Shown here: piece by piece, positions 11,515-23,612 of the stretch
Numbering within the stretch: position 1 is the first letter of the stretch
Layout: every line of letters begins with the position of its first letter
NCBI GenBank assembly: GCA_907163375.1
Contig: CAJQUW010016142.1
Location: forward strand, 124,001-188,000
Length of the DNA: 64,000 nucleotides
Source of the DNA: Prostheceraeus crozeri
Lineage: Eukaryota > Platyhelminthes > Polycladida > Euryleptidae
Direction of reading: 5' to 3'
Made by a program: the position numbers and the translations under genes
Notes under the pieces: model-generated
Database searches by the model: none
What the model was told of the DNA's origin: nothing
The model's input: the letters and a program-made list of their open reading frames with translations, nothing else

Positions 11515-11844
11515 TTAAATGAAGAAAAGTGAACCAAAGATTTCAATTTCCTTCCAAGATATGTGCAACGATGATGCAGATGACCCTTCATGGCCTTCTA
11601 GATGGCATATCTCATGCCACACAACGCGATCTAGCCGTGGAGATCGTGGCAGTTGATAAATCTCCAACATTGTCTGAATCGAATGAAGACGCTCATAATC
11701 ATGTCGGTGAAGAATAGCTCTGGCTCTCGTCACTATGTCCTCAGACGTAGACAGCTCAAACCTGTCCTGATTGTCTGTGACCACAGCAGTGTCAGTGTAG
11801 GCACTTCCTGTTGTCATAAGTGACTGTATGAGATGCATCACCAA
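11515..11844 (-). CDS. Unidentified open frame, possible exon or gene fragment
   Basis: This 109-codon minus-strand frame has composition more protein-like than its surroundings. Its core reads 'DRFELSTSEDIVTRARAIL', 'RHDYERLHSIQTMLEIYQLP' and 'RLDRVVWHEICHLEG', which suggests amphipathic helices. A possible acceptor (TATGACAACAG) stands at about 11812 on the minus strand. No good donor is seen, so it could be a terminal exon ending at the TAA, a processed fragment, or chance. I do not recognise the family. It lies inside an intron of the + strand PDZ gene. Confidence 0.3.
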   Translation of the reverse strand: MVMHLIQSLMTTGSAYTDTAVVTDNQDRFELSTSEDIVTRARAILHRHDYERLHSIQTMLEIYQLPRSPRLDRVVWHEICHLEGHEGSSASSLHISWKEIEIFGSLFFI

Positions 11845-13115
11845 CGAAAATGTGTTTTAGTCACGCACTTGTTCCATTTGAATGTTTGAATAAGATCATT
11901 CCAAGTTACCTATGAAAATATAAAAAAACTGCATGCCCATTTCGAGCATGGGATTCCTCTATTCAAGACTGCTGTTAGCGGCTGATGTCTGATTTTGTAG
12001 ATGACGCAAGGTGCGCTTCGTGCAAAGTTTTGCTGTTTAATGATTATAGCTTACCTGTGTATCAATTCGAAATAAAATCCCTCAAAAGCCACTTCTAACT
12101 AACCTGTTTTGACGTTGCCGTTTAAAGTTAGAAGCAATATGTTCAATTTCATATGGAGACTTATCAATTTTTCATGTCACATTTATTAGTTTTTTCTGCG
12201 GAAACCGCAAGCAACAGCTCAAGTGCTCAATTAGCGTTCGTCAGAACAAAAGCTGTTCTGTTTAAATCCTGAAATGTTTCGCTGCTAAACATTGAACAGC
12301 TGAGGCAATTTGTCACAGATGGGTTTGTGATCCTAAACTGAGGAGCATTTCTTTCCTGATTGTTTGAGAATGAATCAATCATCGATTTGCTCAATTAAAA
12401 TGGATTAGAGGTCATAAATCACCTGACGGGTGTGCTTATCGCTCGAAACGACACCTAAAAAGTGGAAAAATAACATTGTAGAATGTGGCACAATCATCAA
12501 AGAATGATTTTCAAAAGAGCTTCGCACAGGAAACTTATTTCAATGATGATACGAGTAGTTGACATTTAATGAAATATTACTCACTCGAACATTTCGATTG
12601 AAGATGCAGTTCAATATCTCCTGCCATACTTTTGCATTGATTGGCGTTAACTCTTAAATGCCACTTCAAACATAGAGAAATCTGACAATGTGTCAAATTT
12701 GAAATCATACTCCGATATAAACCAGCGGAAACGAATGCATTGAATCAACTGTTACAAAACAATGAATATGCTATCAACACAAGCAGTCCTTTAGCAGACT
12801 ATTACGAGCTTTCTATGGACCCAAATATTAGGTAAATATGCTCCAAAAGTTACATACTAGATCGCCAGGAAGACAATCGAGAATGCAGCTTATCCGAGCT
12901 TATGCGAGATAAAATTTAGATTATACAGTTACTAAGTAATTGTTTGCTAGAAACAGACTATAGCAAGTTGCAAAATCATCTTTCCATCGACTTCCAATGA
13001 CACGCATGGGGTTTGACAACGCGACCAAAGGATCACCAGACCGAGCCCTTAAGTACAGTGCCCTTGAAACCAGAAATAAAGCTTCAGCGTCGCTATTCTT
13101 TCTTTTGACTTTAAA

Positions 13116-13140
13116 ATACAGGGCTGGCCAAAATATAAAC
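13116..13140. repeat. Solitary mariner-like terminal sequence
   Basis: ACAGGGCTGGCCAAAATATA resembles the CAGGG..GGCC..AA ends of Tc1/mariner elements and is preceded by TA. No inverted partner was found nearby, so it is at best a remnant. Confidence 0.25.
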
Positions 13141-14071
13141 AAGCTACAATTTTCTTAGTATGCAACATTTTGCATAGAATAGTGCGCAAACTTTTACATT
13201 TTTCGGCCGCCATTTCGAAGGCCGAAAGAATCACGGTCGCACTTAATATGTGTGCAACAACTAGGTCAATAACCAATTCTTTTTATATTCCACCACCCAA
13301 ATTAGTTTTCCCTGATGAATGACGCAGTGAAAATCGCATAAAGGCCTACTTCGTAAAAAATGAGTTAGCAAGTTAACCCACATATGACCGACGGTCATCT
13401 TTGACCCGAAAAGATTTTAAGCTTAAGGTGTTATCAGCACTTAAAAAGAAAAGTTGAAAGCATGTTTTTTCTAAGGGCAACCGAAGGAGAAAACACTTTA
13501 CTAAGCTATTGTAATAAGTCATAAAGGAATCATGAGCCATACAAAATTCATTCATTTATCACAAGGCCGGTGATCTAGCAGGAATCCTTACTCAGGCCAT
13601 TAACTTGAAGCTTACGTGCGCGAACAATTTGAGTAAACTACAATCGTCCCTTTTGTTTCTTTTAGCTGGTGACTCTAGCCATGAATGCACATGAATGTAA
13701 CTTCCCTAAAATATTCTATTCATGAGTTATCGAACTGTTTGAACGCCTTCATCGCGCCTGCGGGCGCGCATTTTTCCAATCAGCATGGGCATAAAGGTGT
13801 TCCACAGTTACAAGGTGACTAGCATGCTACTTTAGTTCCGATTGTTTTTCGATTGCCTTGAACTCCAGAAACATCTGCAATATAAATGCACACTCTATTT
13901 CATTTACTTCTCATTGTCACGGCCGCACTTTGCCTCTGCTACAGCCGCAGGTTGCGCACCCCTGGAATAGAGCATCAGGGGCAATAGCACGCTTGAAGAT
14001 TTTTAGAATAATAACTGAAAGTGATACAACATACCTATTCCAACACGATGCATGTACAAGTGCATCACAAT

Positions 14072-14205
14072 AAATGTTCAAAATGACCTCCATCTTTTTT
14101 GGTGACAAGTTGAAGTCGTCGAACAATATCAGACACTGCAGCAGAGAACTCGGTTGCTGTCAGCATGGAAATCTCCGATCGAGTCCTGTCTTTCAATTAT
14201 TCGAG
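14072..14205 (-). pseudogene. C-terminal fragment of a DUF4817-type mariner transposase
   Basis: On the minus strand the frame ending at TGA about 14069-14071 reads 'DIVRRLQLVTKKDGGHFEHL' at its end. The first mariner in the window ends with 'RRLQLCLREEGGHFEQYL', so this is the same C-terminal motif in a different family member. Upstream, 'LKDRTRSEISMLTATEFSAA' continues for about 20 codons and is then interrupted by stops. The rest of the element is not recognisable. Confidence 0.7.
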
Positions 14206-16897
14206 AATGCTATGTCATACGTCACACGTCCATAGATACATGTGTTTGATAGAGAAACTAACAATAACTGAACAAAGTCAAACAGTTCATCTATCCGGAT
14301 CTCGTGATCACCAATAAGCGCGTTGAATATCAATCATAGACATAGAAATAAACTGTTTATCTGAAGTTCGCTAGAATGGAAACTGACTCAAGGTCGCGGC
14401 ACATCCGGAGGAACTAAGTTGGGGCATGAAGAACCAATTAAAAGCTTCGATTTACTCATGTGACTGATTCTAACCCAATGATACAGACGTTGGCAGGTGC
14501 ATCTAAGTGAAAATGCGTGCGATTTATGTGCCGTTATTGTGCATTGCATGAAGCTTAATTTCCATTCTAGAGGTTTTATTGTTGTCAATTTCTATGATCA
14601 TAGATATTCAATTCAATGTGTGCTTGATGTGCATATGATAACACTTTGCTGTGTTTTGCGAACTGTGATACTGACTCTCACGAGTAAACGTGATGGATTT
14701 CGAAGTATACATGGGATCACCTTTTTTAAGCAATGAGGACCTAAAATATTCGGTCGAGCGCTTGCAAAAGGCGTGCATTGAAATTTAATGGGCTAGTTTA
14801 TATTGATGATCTACGTGTACTACTGGCAGAAAAGACTAGATAAAACTTGATGCGTATTGTCCGATCGATCACTTTAATTTTGCTTCAATGGCACAACATC
14901 TGTGAAGGGGTTAGTTTTGCTTCGTGCCTTGGGTAGGGCGGTGATGAATACGGAAACAATTTTTAAAAAATCGAATAAATATGGCTAGCACTCACAGCAA
15001 ACGTAGAAGTGAACTTTGTTGTAATAAGTGCGAAGATCGAAAAATGACGAAACATTCCATGCAATATTCACACTTTCCATAAAACTTGTTTTTATGAGGT
15101 CATTAAGATGAAGAGACGCATTAGACTGCACAGGGATATTCCTCGGCTTTACACATCTTCAACGCTTGACATTTGACAACGATATTCTTTCAAGATCAAA
15201 TTTCCAAAAGAGAAATGTCAGTACTGGTCATAGGATCTTGTTATCTAATCAAGGAAGATCGTTCAGCCAAAGATTATATGCGATTATCGTGTTATACAAG
15301 CATGTGGTCAAAGGGATTGATATAAAAGATGCATCATAGTGAAGCATATTATATTGATCATTGGTGACGAATATTCCCTAAGAAAGTAATGGTGAGAGAT
15401 TTTTATTACATTCTATCTACAGTATTTCATTTTAACTGACTTCGATCATTAGCTTCAAATTCCTTAATTTCTGCAATTGAGAAATTCTCATGAAAAGTGA
15501 ATAAGAATGACATTTTTAAATTGAAGGTGTACGGAGTTTTTCTTAAATCAAATCGAAGAGAATGTCCGACAGAAAGTGCTTATCAGAAGTAGGTTGAAAA
15601 GAATATGACTGGAAATAGTGTTTAATTGTCTCGAGAAACGACTTCGAAAGTTGTTACAAACTGACGATCTTCACGGCAGATCTTCAAATGGTGAAGAAAT
15701 ACCTAACATTAATTACCTCTGAACTGTTGTAGGCCGACGTATTTCGTCTTCAAAATTCTAAACTCATGCAGTAGCATGTCTACATTGCTTTCACGTTTGT
15801 CTCTTTGTTGTCTATTTTTGCTATACAAGAACAGGTTGTTAGACAAAGTTTTTGAGAGGATAAAATGATTATATTAATTGCTTTTGATAATATGATTTCT
15901 TCTCGCATGTTTATGAGAAAATAAGCATCAAGTGCAACGGTCGGTATCAGTCAAATACATTCGATATAGTAGCTTGATTAAGATGAATATTATGATTCAA
16001 GAAGTTTAATGCATGACAGTGTTCAATCTCTACTTACATTGTTGTGGAGGATCTACTAAAGAGAATCTTGCTGTAAGAAATCATGTTCAGGCCTGCTTTG
16101 TAACCTTCCGTGTACACGTTCCCATATTTTTTTCAAGGGAAGTTGCTTTGTTCACAATAGTCACTCTTCCAATTAATTCTTCAATAGTTAGATAAGTAAA
16201 TAAGTAGGAACAGCTAAAGACAAGTACATGTAGGTCAAAACTCATCATCTTTAAACTACATTGTTGATAAAGTTATTGTTGTCAGCCAATTGATAAAGCC
16301 AATTGTTGTCAGAAGAATTGTTGATATGATTATTTATGGTGTAAATAGTTTCAAGCAGCAAAACTTTTCAAGAATCAGTACTAGTGGAAAGACAAACTAT
16401 TTTATGCTATTCACGAAAGGTCGCATCTCAATTATTGACGACTTTCAGACATAGAAGGTCTCGTAATGATATGAATATCCTACAACTTCTAGCAACAGCC
16501 CAAAAAATTCAAAATGTACCGCATGGTTTTATCAGCCTTCTCCCGCAAAAATATACCGTGGTTTTCGAATAGAGCCAGCCCTCAAATAGAACACACACTT
16601 AAATTTTCAAAACATATCATGTAACCCGCTGGTAGTATTCGAGAAAACACAGTTAATTGTATATGAATGTAATGCATTTATTGCATGATTTATTGCATGA
16701 TCAACTCGGCAGATTTTTGTTGGGATATTCGCAATAAATTCATTTCATTCTCAATTCTGCAGCTTGGTTTGTATATAAATAATTAATGAAGCAAGGTAAT
16801 TCCACCATATCCTCTTCAACTTTATCTGTAATGAACGTTGCAATAAAATTCAACTTTCTTAACTCTGAATATTGTGTAATTCCTAGACGATTCTCAC

Positions 16898-17006
16898 TCT
16901 ATATTATCTTTTTTTTTTTTTTTTTTTTAACACCAGAGGAACCCGCAGGTCAGGCGAATGAATCATGCCTCATTAGGCATGATTCATTCGCCTGTCTATA
17001 TTATCT
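16898..17006 (-). mobile_element. Short poly(A)-tailed hairpin retroinsertion with 12-bp TSD
   Basis: The 12-mer TCTATATTATCT occurs at 16898-16909 and again at 16995-17006. Between them lie 85 bp. Read on the minus strand they form a perfect 20-bp hairpin (arms 16951-16970 and 16975-16994, four-base loop), about 22 bp of unique sequence, then a run of about 19 A. The target duplication and poly(A) tail indicate LINE-type retrotransposition of a very short RNA or a severely 5'-truncated one. The hairpin could instead come from snap-back priming at the 5' end. Confidence 0.8.
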
Positions 17007-17334
17007 CTTCGACTTTTTGCGCAAAAACTAACATAATATCCCAGTAAATTTTTTAGTACTCTACAGTTAAATTCTCCACGTTCAGTCTCACAAAAAATGC
17101 GTGGTTAAAAGCGTGAATGTAATATCAAATTTCAAAAAGTCACTTGCGATTTAGTGAAATGAGTTCTACAATTCTTGAATTCTTTGTTTCGATCTTTCTT
17201 TATCCCCTGTTTACAAGGCCTGAAGACATGCATGTCTGCACTAATCTCTACTGCAACCAATAAGTCGGGCAGCCACACAGTGGCAAATATCACCAATTTA
17301 TGGTTAGTCCCTTTATTTTGATAGGTAGATCAGC

Positions 17335-17417
17335 CTCCTGAAGGGGACAGACTCGAACCTGTATCGTCGGCATCTCCATCTGATGCACATCTGAGCTATC
17401 TTACCAACTAATTGGTG
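17335..17417 (-). repeat. tRNA-derived SINE head
   Basis: On the minus strand an A-box-like GGTAAGATAGCTCAG (17391-17405) is followed about 40 bp later by a B-box-like CAGGTTCGAGTC (17350-17361). This is the spacing of an internal pol III promoter. The acceptor and anticodon arms do not fold as a working tRNA, so a SINE or tRNA pseudogene is the likelier reading. Confidence 0.55.
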
Positions 17418-17930
17418 GTCGTTACCAACTAAGAGGCTGCTGCAATGTGCTGACATGCAGAGAATGCACTTATTACCAAATCTTGCAGCTTATCGCTTTG
17501 AGTTCGAAATTCGATTAATAGTGTACCAATGCTGTTTAATTTTGGCAAATAAACTGTTCAACATTGAAAAGAATTATATCATTTTATGAAACAAGCTTTT
17601 GAATTGAAAGTAATTTATGATATGAATGCAACTGGGGTCTGCGACATTTCTAGATTTACATTCGTAAGAAGGATGCTTCCATCTTGTTACAATAGTCTCT
17701 ATTTAGAATCATATTGCCATTTTACAGAAATAGAAGCATAAAGAGGAGAAATGCATTCAGTATTTTTATAGCTTATCCAGATTTTCAAGAGGGAGTCATT
17801 TACTGACTTCAAAACGAATACATTTATCATAAATTTAGTAGCAACCGTTGTAGATTCTTGAGATATTTAAAGACAGCAAAATCGGAATTTCTTTTTTGAC
17901 AGACTTTTCTCAATTTCATGTTTGCTAGAC

Positions 17931-18150
17931 CAGACGCCCAGGGGGTTTAACTTGGCTGGAAAGGTTGCCTATTTTAATGTATGCTGTGTGGTAGGCCATA
18001 AATTTGTGAGAGAGGAATCGAAAGTCTCTTGGATATTTGTTTGTGGGTTGGTTCAAACGGACACCCTAAGGGACCCACCTCAGCTAATTTAACTTAGCTG
18101 GAAAGGTAACCGATTCAAATACAGTGGAAATTGTTCATCATGCTCCACAT
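17931..18150 (+). repeat. Left copy of a ~220-bp inverted repeat pair
   Basis: This matches 21827-22048 in inverse orientation over about 220 bp with moderate divergence. It has an internal duplication, since the sequence AACTT[G/A]GCTGGAAAGGT occurs near 17950 and 18090. Its right end runs into the hAT-like frame at 18124. Confidence 0.75.
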
Positions 18151-18715
18151 CTTTTGAATAGCCTATTGCTCTTAGCCTATCAAAACCAAGCTGCCCATTC
18201 TTGGGAATCGCCCAAGCAGTACTTCAGGTCCCAATACATAGAAGTCATCGACTTGTGCATGAATGTTGTCGTTCGAAGGTTCGATGAAAAGAACCTTGAA
18301 GTATTGGTAGCAATTGAGAATGCAATTATTTCCTCTGCCAACGGATGCGTCGACGAGCAATCATTTTCCTTGATTTCTTCATTTTACGAAAGAAATGTCA
18401 ACGGTAACATACTTCTTACGGAGCTTAAAATGTTTCATAGTGCGAAGGAAACGTGCATTTAAGTGAAGAAAGAACATTTGAAAAAGTCAGTAGCATGCAA
18501 ACCGTTGTTGAAATCTTAAAAACAGTAGCTGGGGCCAGACGGATATTTTCGGAAATCGCTCTTTGTTGAGGCATATTAAAACATTCACGAGATCAAGTAT
18601 GACTCAAAAGAGGTTCAATGATTGCCTTTTTTCGAAGCATTAACATGACAAAGCATTCGAAGCATTCTGGCAGCAGCTAAGCTACCAGAGTTGCGTACTT
18701 TGGTAAACGTTGACA
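18124..18715 (+). pseudogene. hAT/ZMYM1-like transposase remnant
   Basis: The frame 18124-18462 gives 112 residues including 'SPKQYFRSQYIEVIDLCMN', 'RRFDEKNLEVLVAIENAII' and 'SSANG'. This resembles the segment before the catalytic C-terminus in TTF-zinc-finger/ZMYM1-like hAT transposases. After frameshifts, 'TVVEILKTVAGARRIFSEIA' (about 18500-18560) and 'SLLRHIKTFTRSSMTQKRFN' (about 18560-18625) match the hAT dimerisation region ('SFSALRRIKTYLRSTM' in relatives). A stretch is deleted between the last two and no intact DDE core remains. No terminal repeats or target duplication were established. Confidence 0.7.
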
Positions 18716-19323
18716 ATAAACGTATTTTCTAAATCGATATGATTTTTTCATAATACCTTTACCGTATGAATATTTTCATAAATCAAAGGGACTTACCACA
18801 GCTATTAATGATATACCACTACTATTATTATAACCAACCCTTACATGAAAATGATAACAATAATAATGGTTCATTGAAAATTCTATAAACCTTTAATTTA
18901 TTTGAATTATCATTCCAAATAATCGGTTTATTTATTCTTAGCATTGGGTTTATCAATTAATTCTGAATCAATGCTATTCTAATTGGTAAATATGAATGTT
19001 GTACGTAAATAGCAGCCTTACAAACTTGACATGAACAATAGCTTGAATACGTAAAACATTGCTTTACTTCCTTAAGTCAAAAATTAATTTCCTCCACCAA
19101 AATCATACTTCATGTAATGACATGAATATTGATTTTGAATATTGTTTAGGCATTTGGCCTATTGTTGTAATATATTTGAGAGATTGAGAAAGGAGAGGGG
19201 GAGGAAGAGCGACCAGAAATTGAATGAAGCTGACTTGGATACGGCTCTCCCCCCACTTTATTTTTCGTTCCGCCACTGATGTGCTTTAGTAAATGGTGAG
19301 ACAATAAGAATCTATGGCTTGTA

Positions 19324-20694
19324 TAGGCTGAGTCGTAAAAAACCGCGTTTTTTTCATTGAAAACGACTATATAAAATGACTATATAAATTGTTGTCAATA
19401 AGAAGACGTAAAATGGCATTCAAATTGAGCAGATATCTACATAGTCTTATCGATTATTGTAGTAAATTTATCTGTGATAAATTATTTAAATTCTGCTCGT
19501 ACATTGCAAGATTTCTAGCCACTTTGACAATATCATCTCAATTGGCAATAATATTGGCATTCAGCATGGAATGTACGAAAGAAAAAATGTATCTCTTAAT
19601 TGAATCTCTCAGAAGGTGCAACTATACAGTGATAAAAATCCACACGATCCTAATGCAGTCCTGGCCAGATCAATCATTAAGTGTCAGAAGGATACAAGAA
19701 TTATGCAAAGAATTCAAAGAAGGAAACAGATGCACTTTCAGCCGAATCGATGGTAGTGGCAGAAATTACTCCGACGAAAGATATAAAAAAGTAGAAGAAA
19801 TCAAACGTTTGATTGATGATAACAACAGCTTGTCAACAAGAGCAAACGCACGAACTGTTGACATCACTCAATCAAAGGCGCAGAGAATCCTAATCGAAAA
19901 TCTGGAGAAGATGTGGATTCATGCTCGTTGGGTTCCTCATCAATTGACTCCATATAACAAGGCCGTCATGTATGAAAGGTGCCAAGATATGCTCGAACAA
20001 CTAGAAAGAATAACAAGAAAGAATTTGATTACAACAGACGAGAAATGGATTTACCTGCGAAATATGAATCCACGCAATACTATCGGAAGCTGGGTTACTC
20101 CAGGTGGCGATTCTCCTCCTGTCAAAACTGCCAAAAGAACACCCATGGAAGCAAAAGTCATGTTTATCTTGGCTCTATCACAGACAGGCCACCATTACTT
20201 TGAGATCTTGCGTCAATGCGAGAGTATCAACTCCGAAAGATACGTGCAATTCCTAAGAAATCTGGAAAATCATCTGAAGACATTGCCTCAGCCCATATTG
20301 TTTCAAAACGTTCGACTGATTCAAGACAACGCACGACCACACGTATCTGCAATCACCACAAATTTCCTGATTGAAAAAAATGTACGGTTATTAAAGCAAC
20401 CACCTTAGAGTCCTGACTGTAATTTATGCGATTGCTACGCTTTCCCAAGACTGGAATCCGTAAGTTAAAGTGATTTTGTTGTTGTGCATGAAATCCATGA
20501 CTTTATGAATGAAGAACTTCCAAAATTTACAGCACTTCGAATAGAAAAGGCATTGAAAGAACTGGAAGAGCACTTGGAAAGAGTTATTGCAGCCAGAGGT
20601 GACTATGTTTAGGGAATTCGTGAATTTTGAAATGACTTTGTAATTGATAATAAAGATTTAAGGAAAAAAACGCGATTTTTTACGACTCAGCCTA
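19324..20694 (+). mobile_element. mariner element (DD34D), 1.37 kb
   Basis: The ends are 32-bp terminal inverted repeats beginning TAGGCTGAGTCGTAAAAAA (19324-19355 and inverted 20663-20694, one mismatch). Both are flanked by TA (19322-19323 and 20695-20696). Size and structure are those of classical mariner elements. Confidence 0.95.
19569..20612 (+). pseudogene. mariner transposase with two in-frame stops
   Basis: Reading through TAG at 20406-20408 and TAA at 20466-20468 gives about 347 codons, the normal mariner length, ending at TAG 20610-20612. An open frame extends upstream to 19389, but the likely start is the Met at 19569, before 'ECTKEKMYLLIESLRRCNY'. The N-terminal half is a paired-type helix-turn-helix region. 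Catalytic residues are intact: Asp of 'TTDEKWIYLRN' (codon 20037), Asp of 'IQDNARPH' (20325) and Asp of 'SPDCNLCD' (20430). The last two are separated by 34 residues (DD34D). The stop between 'LLKQPP' and 'SPD' replaces the usual Tyr. There are no frameshifts, so decay is light. Confidence 0.92.
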
Positions 20695-21826
20695 TAGATC
20701 AATGCCGATCTAATCCCTGATCTAATGCAGTGTGTCACATTTGTCAACTGTTTGTTACCTATTTGTCATGTTACGTTAGTTATGGAAGTATCTAAGATCA
20801 AATTTTGGTGTATTCTTGATTAGGATTTTAAGTGAGTTGGCAGTAATGTTTCATTTGAAATAACAAGGTTCCATGGGTTGACATAATATCAGTCTTATGT
20901 GTAGTATCGACACTTTATTACCCACTCTTCATTGATGGAGTACAGATTCTCACGCAGCCAGAATTGAAAAGTGGGTAGTGTACTACGTAGTTGTGAGAAC
21001 ACACTGATGAAGATTCCAATTATTGGATAATTTCTCATTCAAACGATAAAGAAAGCGAGTGGTTTTCTGGAATAATCTGATTGAAATCTTTTCACCCACA
21101 ATCATCACTCAGATGAACAAAATGTCACAGGAATTTATCTATTGATCAATGAATGACACATGTGATATAGTGTGACGATCACAGAATTAGATTGTTTAAG
21201 CGTATCACTTTGCTAGAAGTGCAAACTAATTCAAGACGATGGCACATACAGGAACTTACCAAGTAGGCAAATAGAAATTTAGTCGTGCGTCACTTGCGGA
21301 TTGCCGTGAATTCCTTCAAAATGCTCCGATCGCCACGATTCCTTCAGTTTCGAAGAATTCGGATCATTGCCTAAAAGTTTCCTCGATAATGTTGGGCCCT
21401 CTGATCATTATTAAAAAAGTTAGCAGGCGTACGAAAACCTCTCTGTTGAACTTGACATCGACTGTGTCTCTTTGCTATGTGATGCGGTTGATGGCAGTCA
21501 CAGAAACTTCGCACAATTTGGCGTTGAACTGGCTGCTCATTGTTCGATTGCTATGGTATTATGTCAACAGATTATGCCATTTCATTAACGCTACATGTGC
21601 CACTGTTTCCTTTCTAGTAAAACAGAAGAAGAGAAGACCTGTCTAATTCTGTGGTGATGATATTTGAGATGCGCGATATTCAAAAATACTTGAATTTTTT
21701 GAAAACTGACCTAATTGACCACAGATTCATTTTGAAGATGTTAGCTAATTTTCATGCATGGATCCTTTGTGGTGTGTGCTTGAGCCAACCCATCAACAAG
21801 AATGTCTGACATTACTCATTCAATGT

Positions 21827-22048
21827 AATGTGGAGTATGATGAACAATTTCCACTTGGTTTAAATCGGCAACCTTTCCAGCTAAGTTAGCTCAACTGAGA
21901 TGGATCCTTTAGGGTGTCCGTTTGAGAAAACCCAACAGCAAATCTCCAAAAGACTTTCGATTCCCTTCTCACACACTTATGGCCTTCCACACTGCATACA
22001 TTAAAATCTGTAGCATTTCCAGCTAAGTTAAACCCCCTGGGCGTCTGC
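21827..22048 (-). repeat. Right copy of the ~220-bp inverted repeat pair
   Basis: This is inverted relative to 17931-18150. Both share CCCAGGGGGTTTAACTT near the outer edge and AAATTGTTCATCAT at the inner edge. It is a second fragment of the same hAT-associated repeat and is not shown to be a terminal repeat of one element. Confidence 0.7.
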
Positions 22049-23612
22049 TCTATATCAAACCACAGTCTCATATTGTACAGTGATAGAGAAATTGTAGTCG
22101 CTCATACAGCTATGGCAACAAGCACATATCATGCTGTTTCACTTTCCCACACATTTTGATGCATAGAAGTAGATGATAGTAGCCTTTCTGAGGTATCGTT
22201 AATTTTTATGTATTGGTAGTCAGAACAGCAGTTTGTGACCAAAGCTACAAGTCTACCAGAGACCGGACACAGCAAACTGAAGAATCAGTCCAGTTAGATT
22301 AGATTCCGCATGAAACTGGCGCTTTGCCTAAAATCCACTAGAAAAGTGCTGTCTTGACGCTTAGTTTCTTCAAGAATATGAATCAATACGGCTCGATTGA
22401 ACTGTTCCTCATCAATGAGCTATTATGAAGGATGAATGATATTGGGCGTGGCAGCAGTTCTATAAATAGATGCTAATCAAATACAGTTTTTTAATGAGGA
22501 AGTACTCAATCTTTTAATGTTGCGGTGACCTTTCCATTTCACTTCCTTTGAATGTCATGAGAATTTTCAAGAGTTGTTCAGATGATTCTATTTCCATGTA
22601 GAATTGATAAAATCACAACGACTCACACGCATGACTTTCTGAAAGGGTGTACAGATCATATTTCGGAAAATGAGATCTTTGAATATCTAAACATGGACTG
22701 CCAACATTCTGAGACATCATCTACATCGACTTCGATCCTTTACTCTTCTTGCTTAAAGGAATGCTTTCTGTAGTACCTGAACGAGGATGAAATATATTCA
22801 CAAAATGTAAATGCTGGGATCACTCCTTTCACTTATGCTTATAACGACATGTAAGGTTGCTGGTCCTGTGAAACCAAACTTATAAAACAGCCAAAACTGA
22901 TTTTTTCACAAGAAAACAAAGTTTCTTTTTCTTGATCCATATATTTAAATGCAAATTAGCTGAAATACAGGGGAGCTGCTCTGATGAATTAAGATCATTC
23001 AAAATACTTCCTATGTTTGCCTAAAAGATGAGCTGATGCGGTAGAAGATTATCATGTAAGATGATAGTCTGTCTGAGCTTGTTTTCTACGTCAAGCAACG
23101 CACTGGAGATTCACAAATTTTACAATAATAATTTTTCAACTTGAAAAAATTAGTTCTACATAGTCTCCGCAACGTGTCGATTAACTGCATCGGAATAAAG
23201 AAATTCAGACAGACTGTCCAACAATTGATGCTAATTTTCTGTCGCATCATCTTTCAAATTTCAAGTTGCCACTTCAAGCAAAATTTCTAACATCGAAGAG
23301 GTCGAAGCCTTGTTTGTAATCAAGATGTTTCCATAGCTTACATTGAAGAGTGACAGAAGTGTAGAATGACAGTCCGAACATTTAGATATTTCCCTGGATA
23401 ATACAATTGATATCAAAGTTATTTGTTGACACCATCATGCACATATTGAAGAAAGTTGTCTTTCCTCAGTTCAGAGACATTGACAGATGCGTTGAAATGA
23501 TAATAATGTGTGCATGCAGTAAGCGTAAGATCTATCTTCAACCATACACTACTGCCTGATCCGCCAATTACGTACCTAGTGTCGGACCTGTATCATCCTT
23601 GTTGACCCTGAC

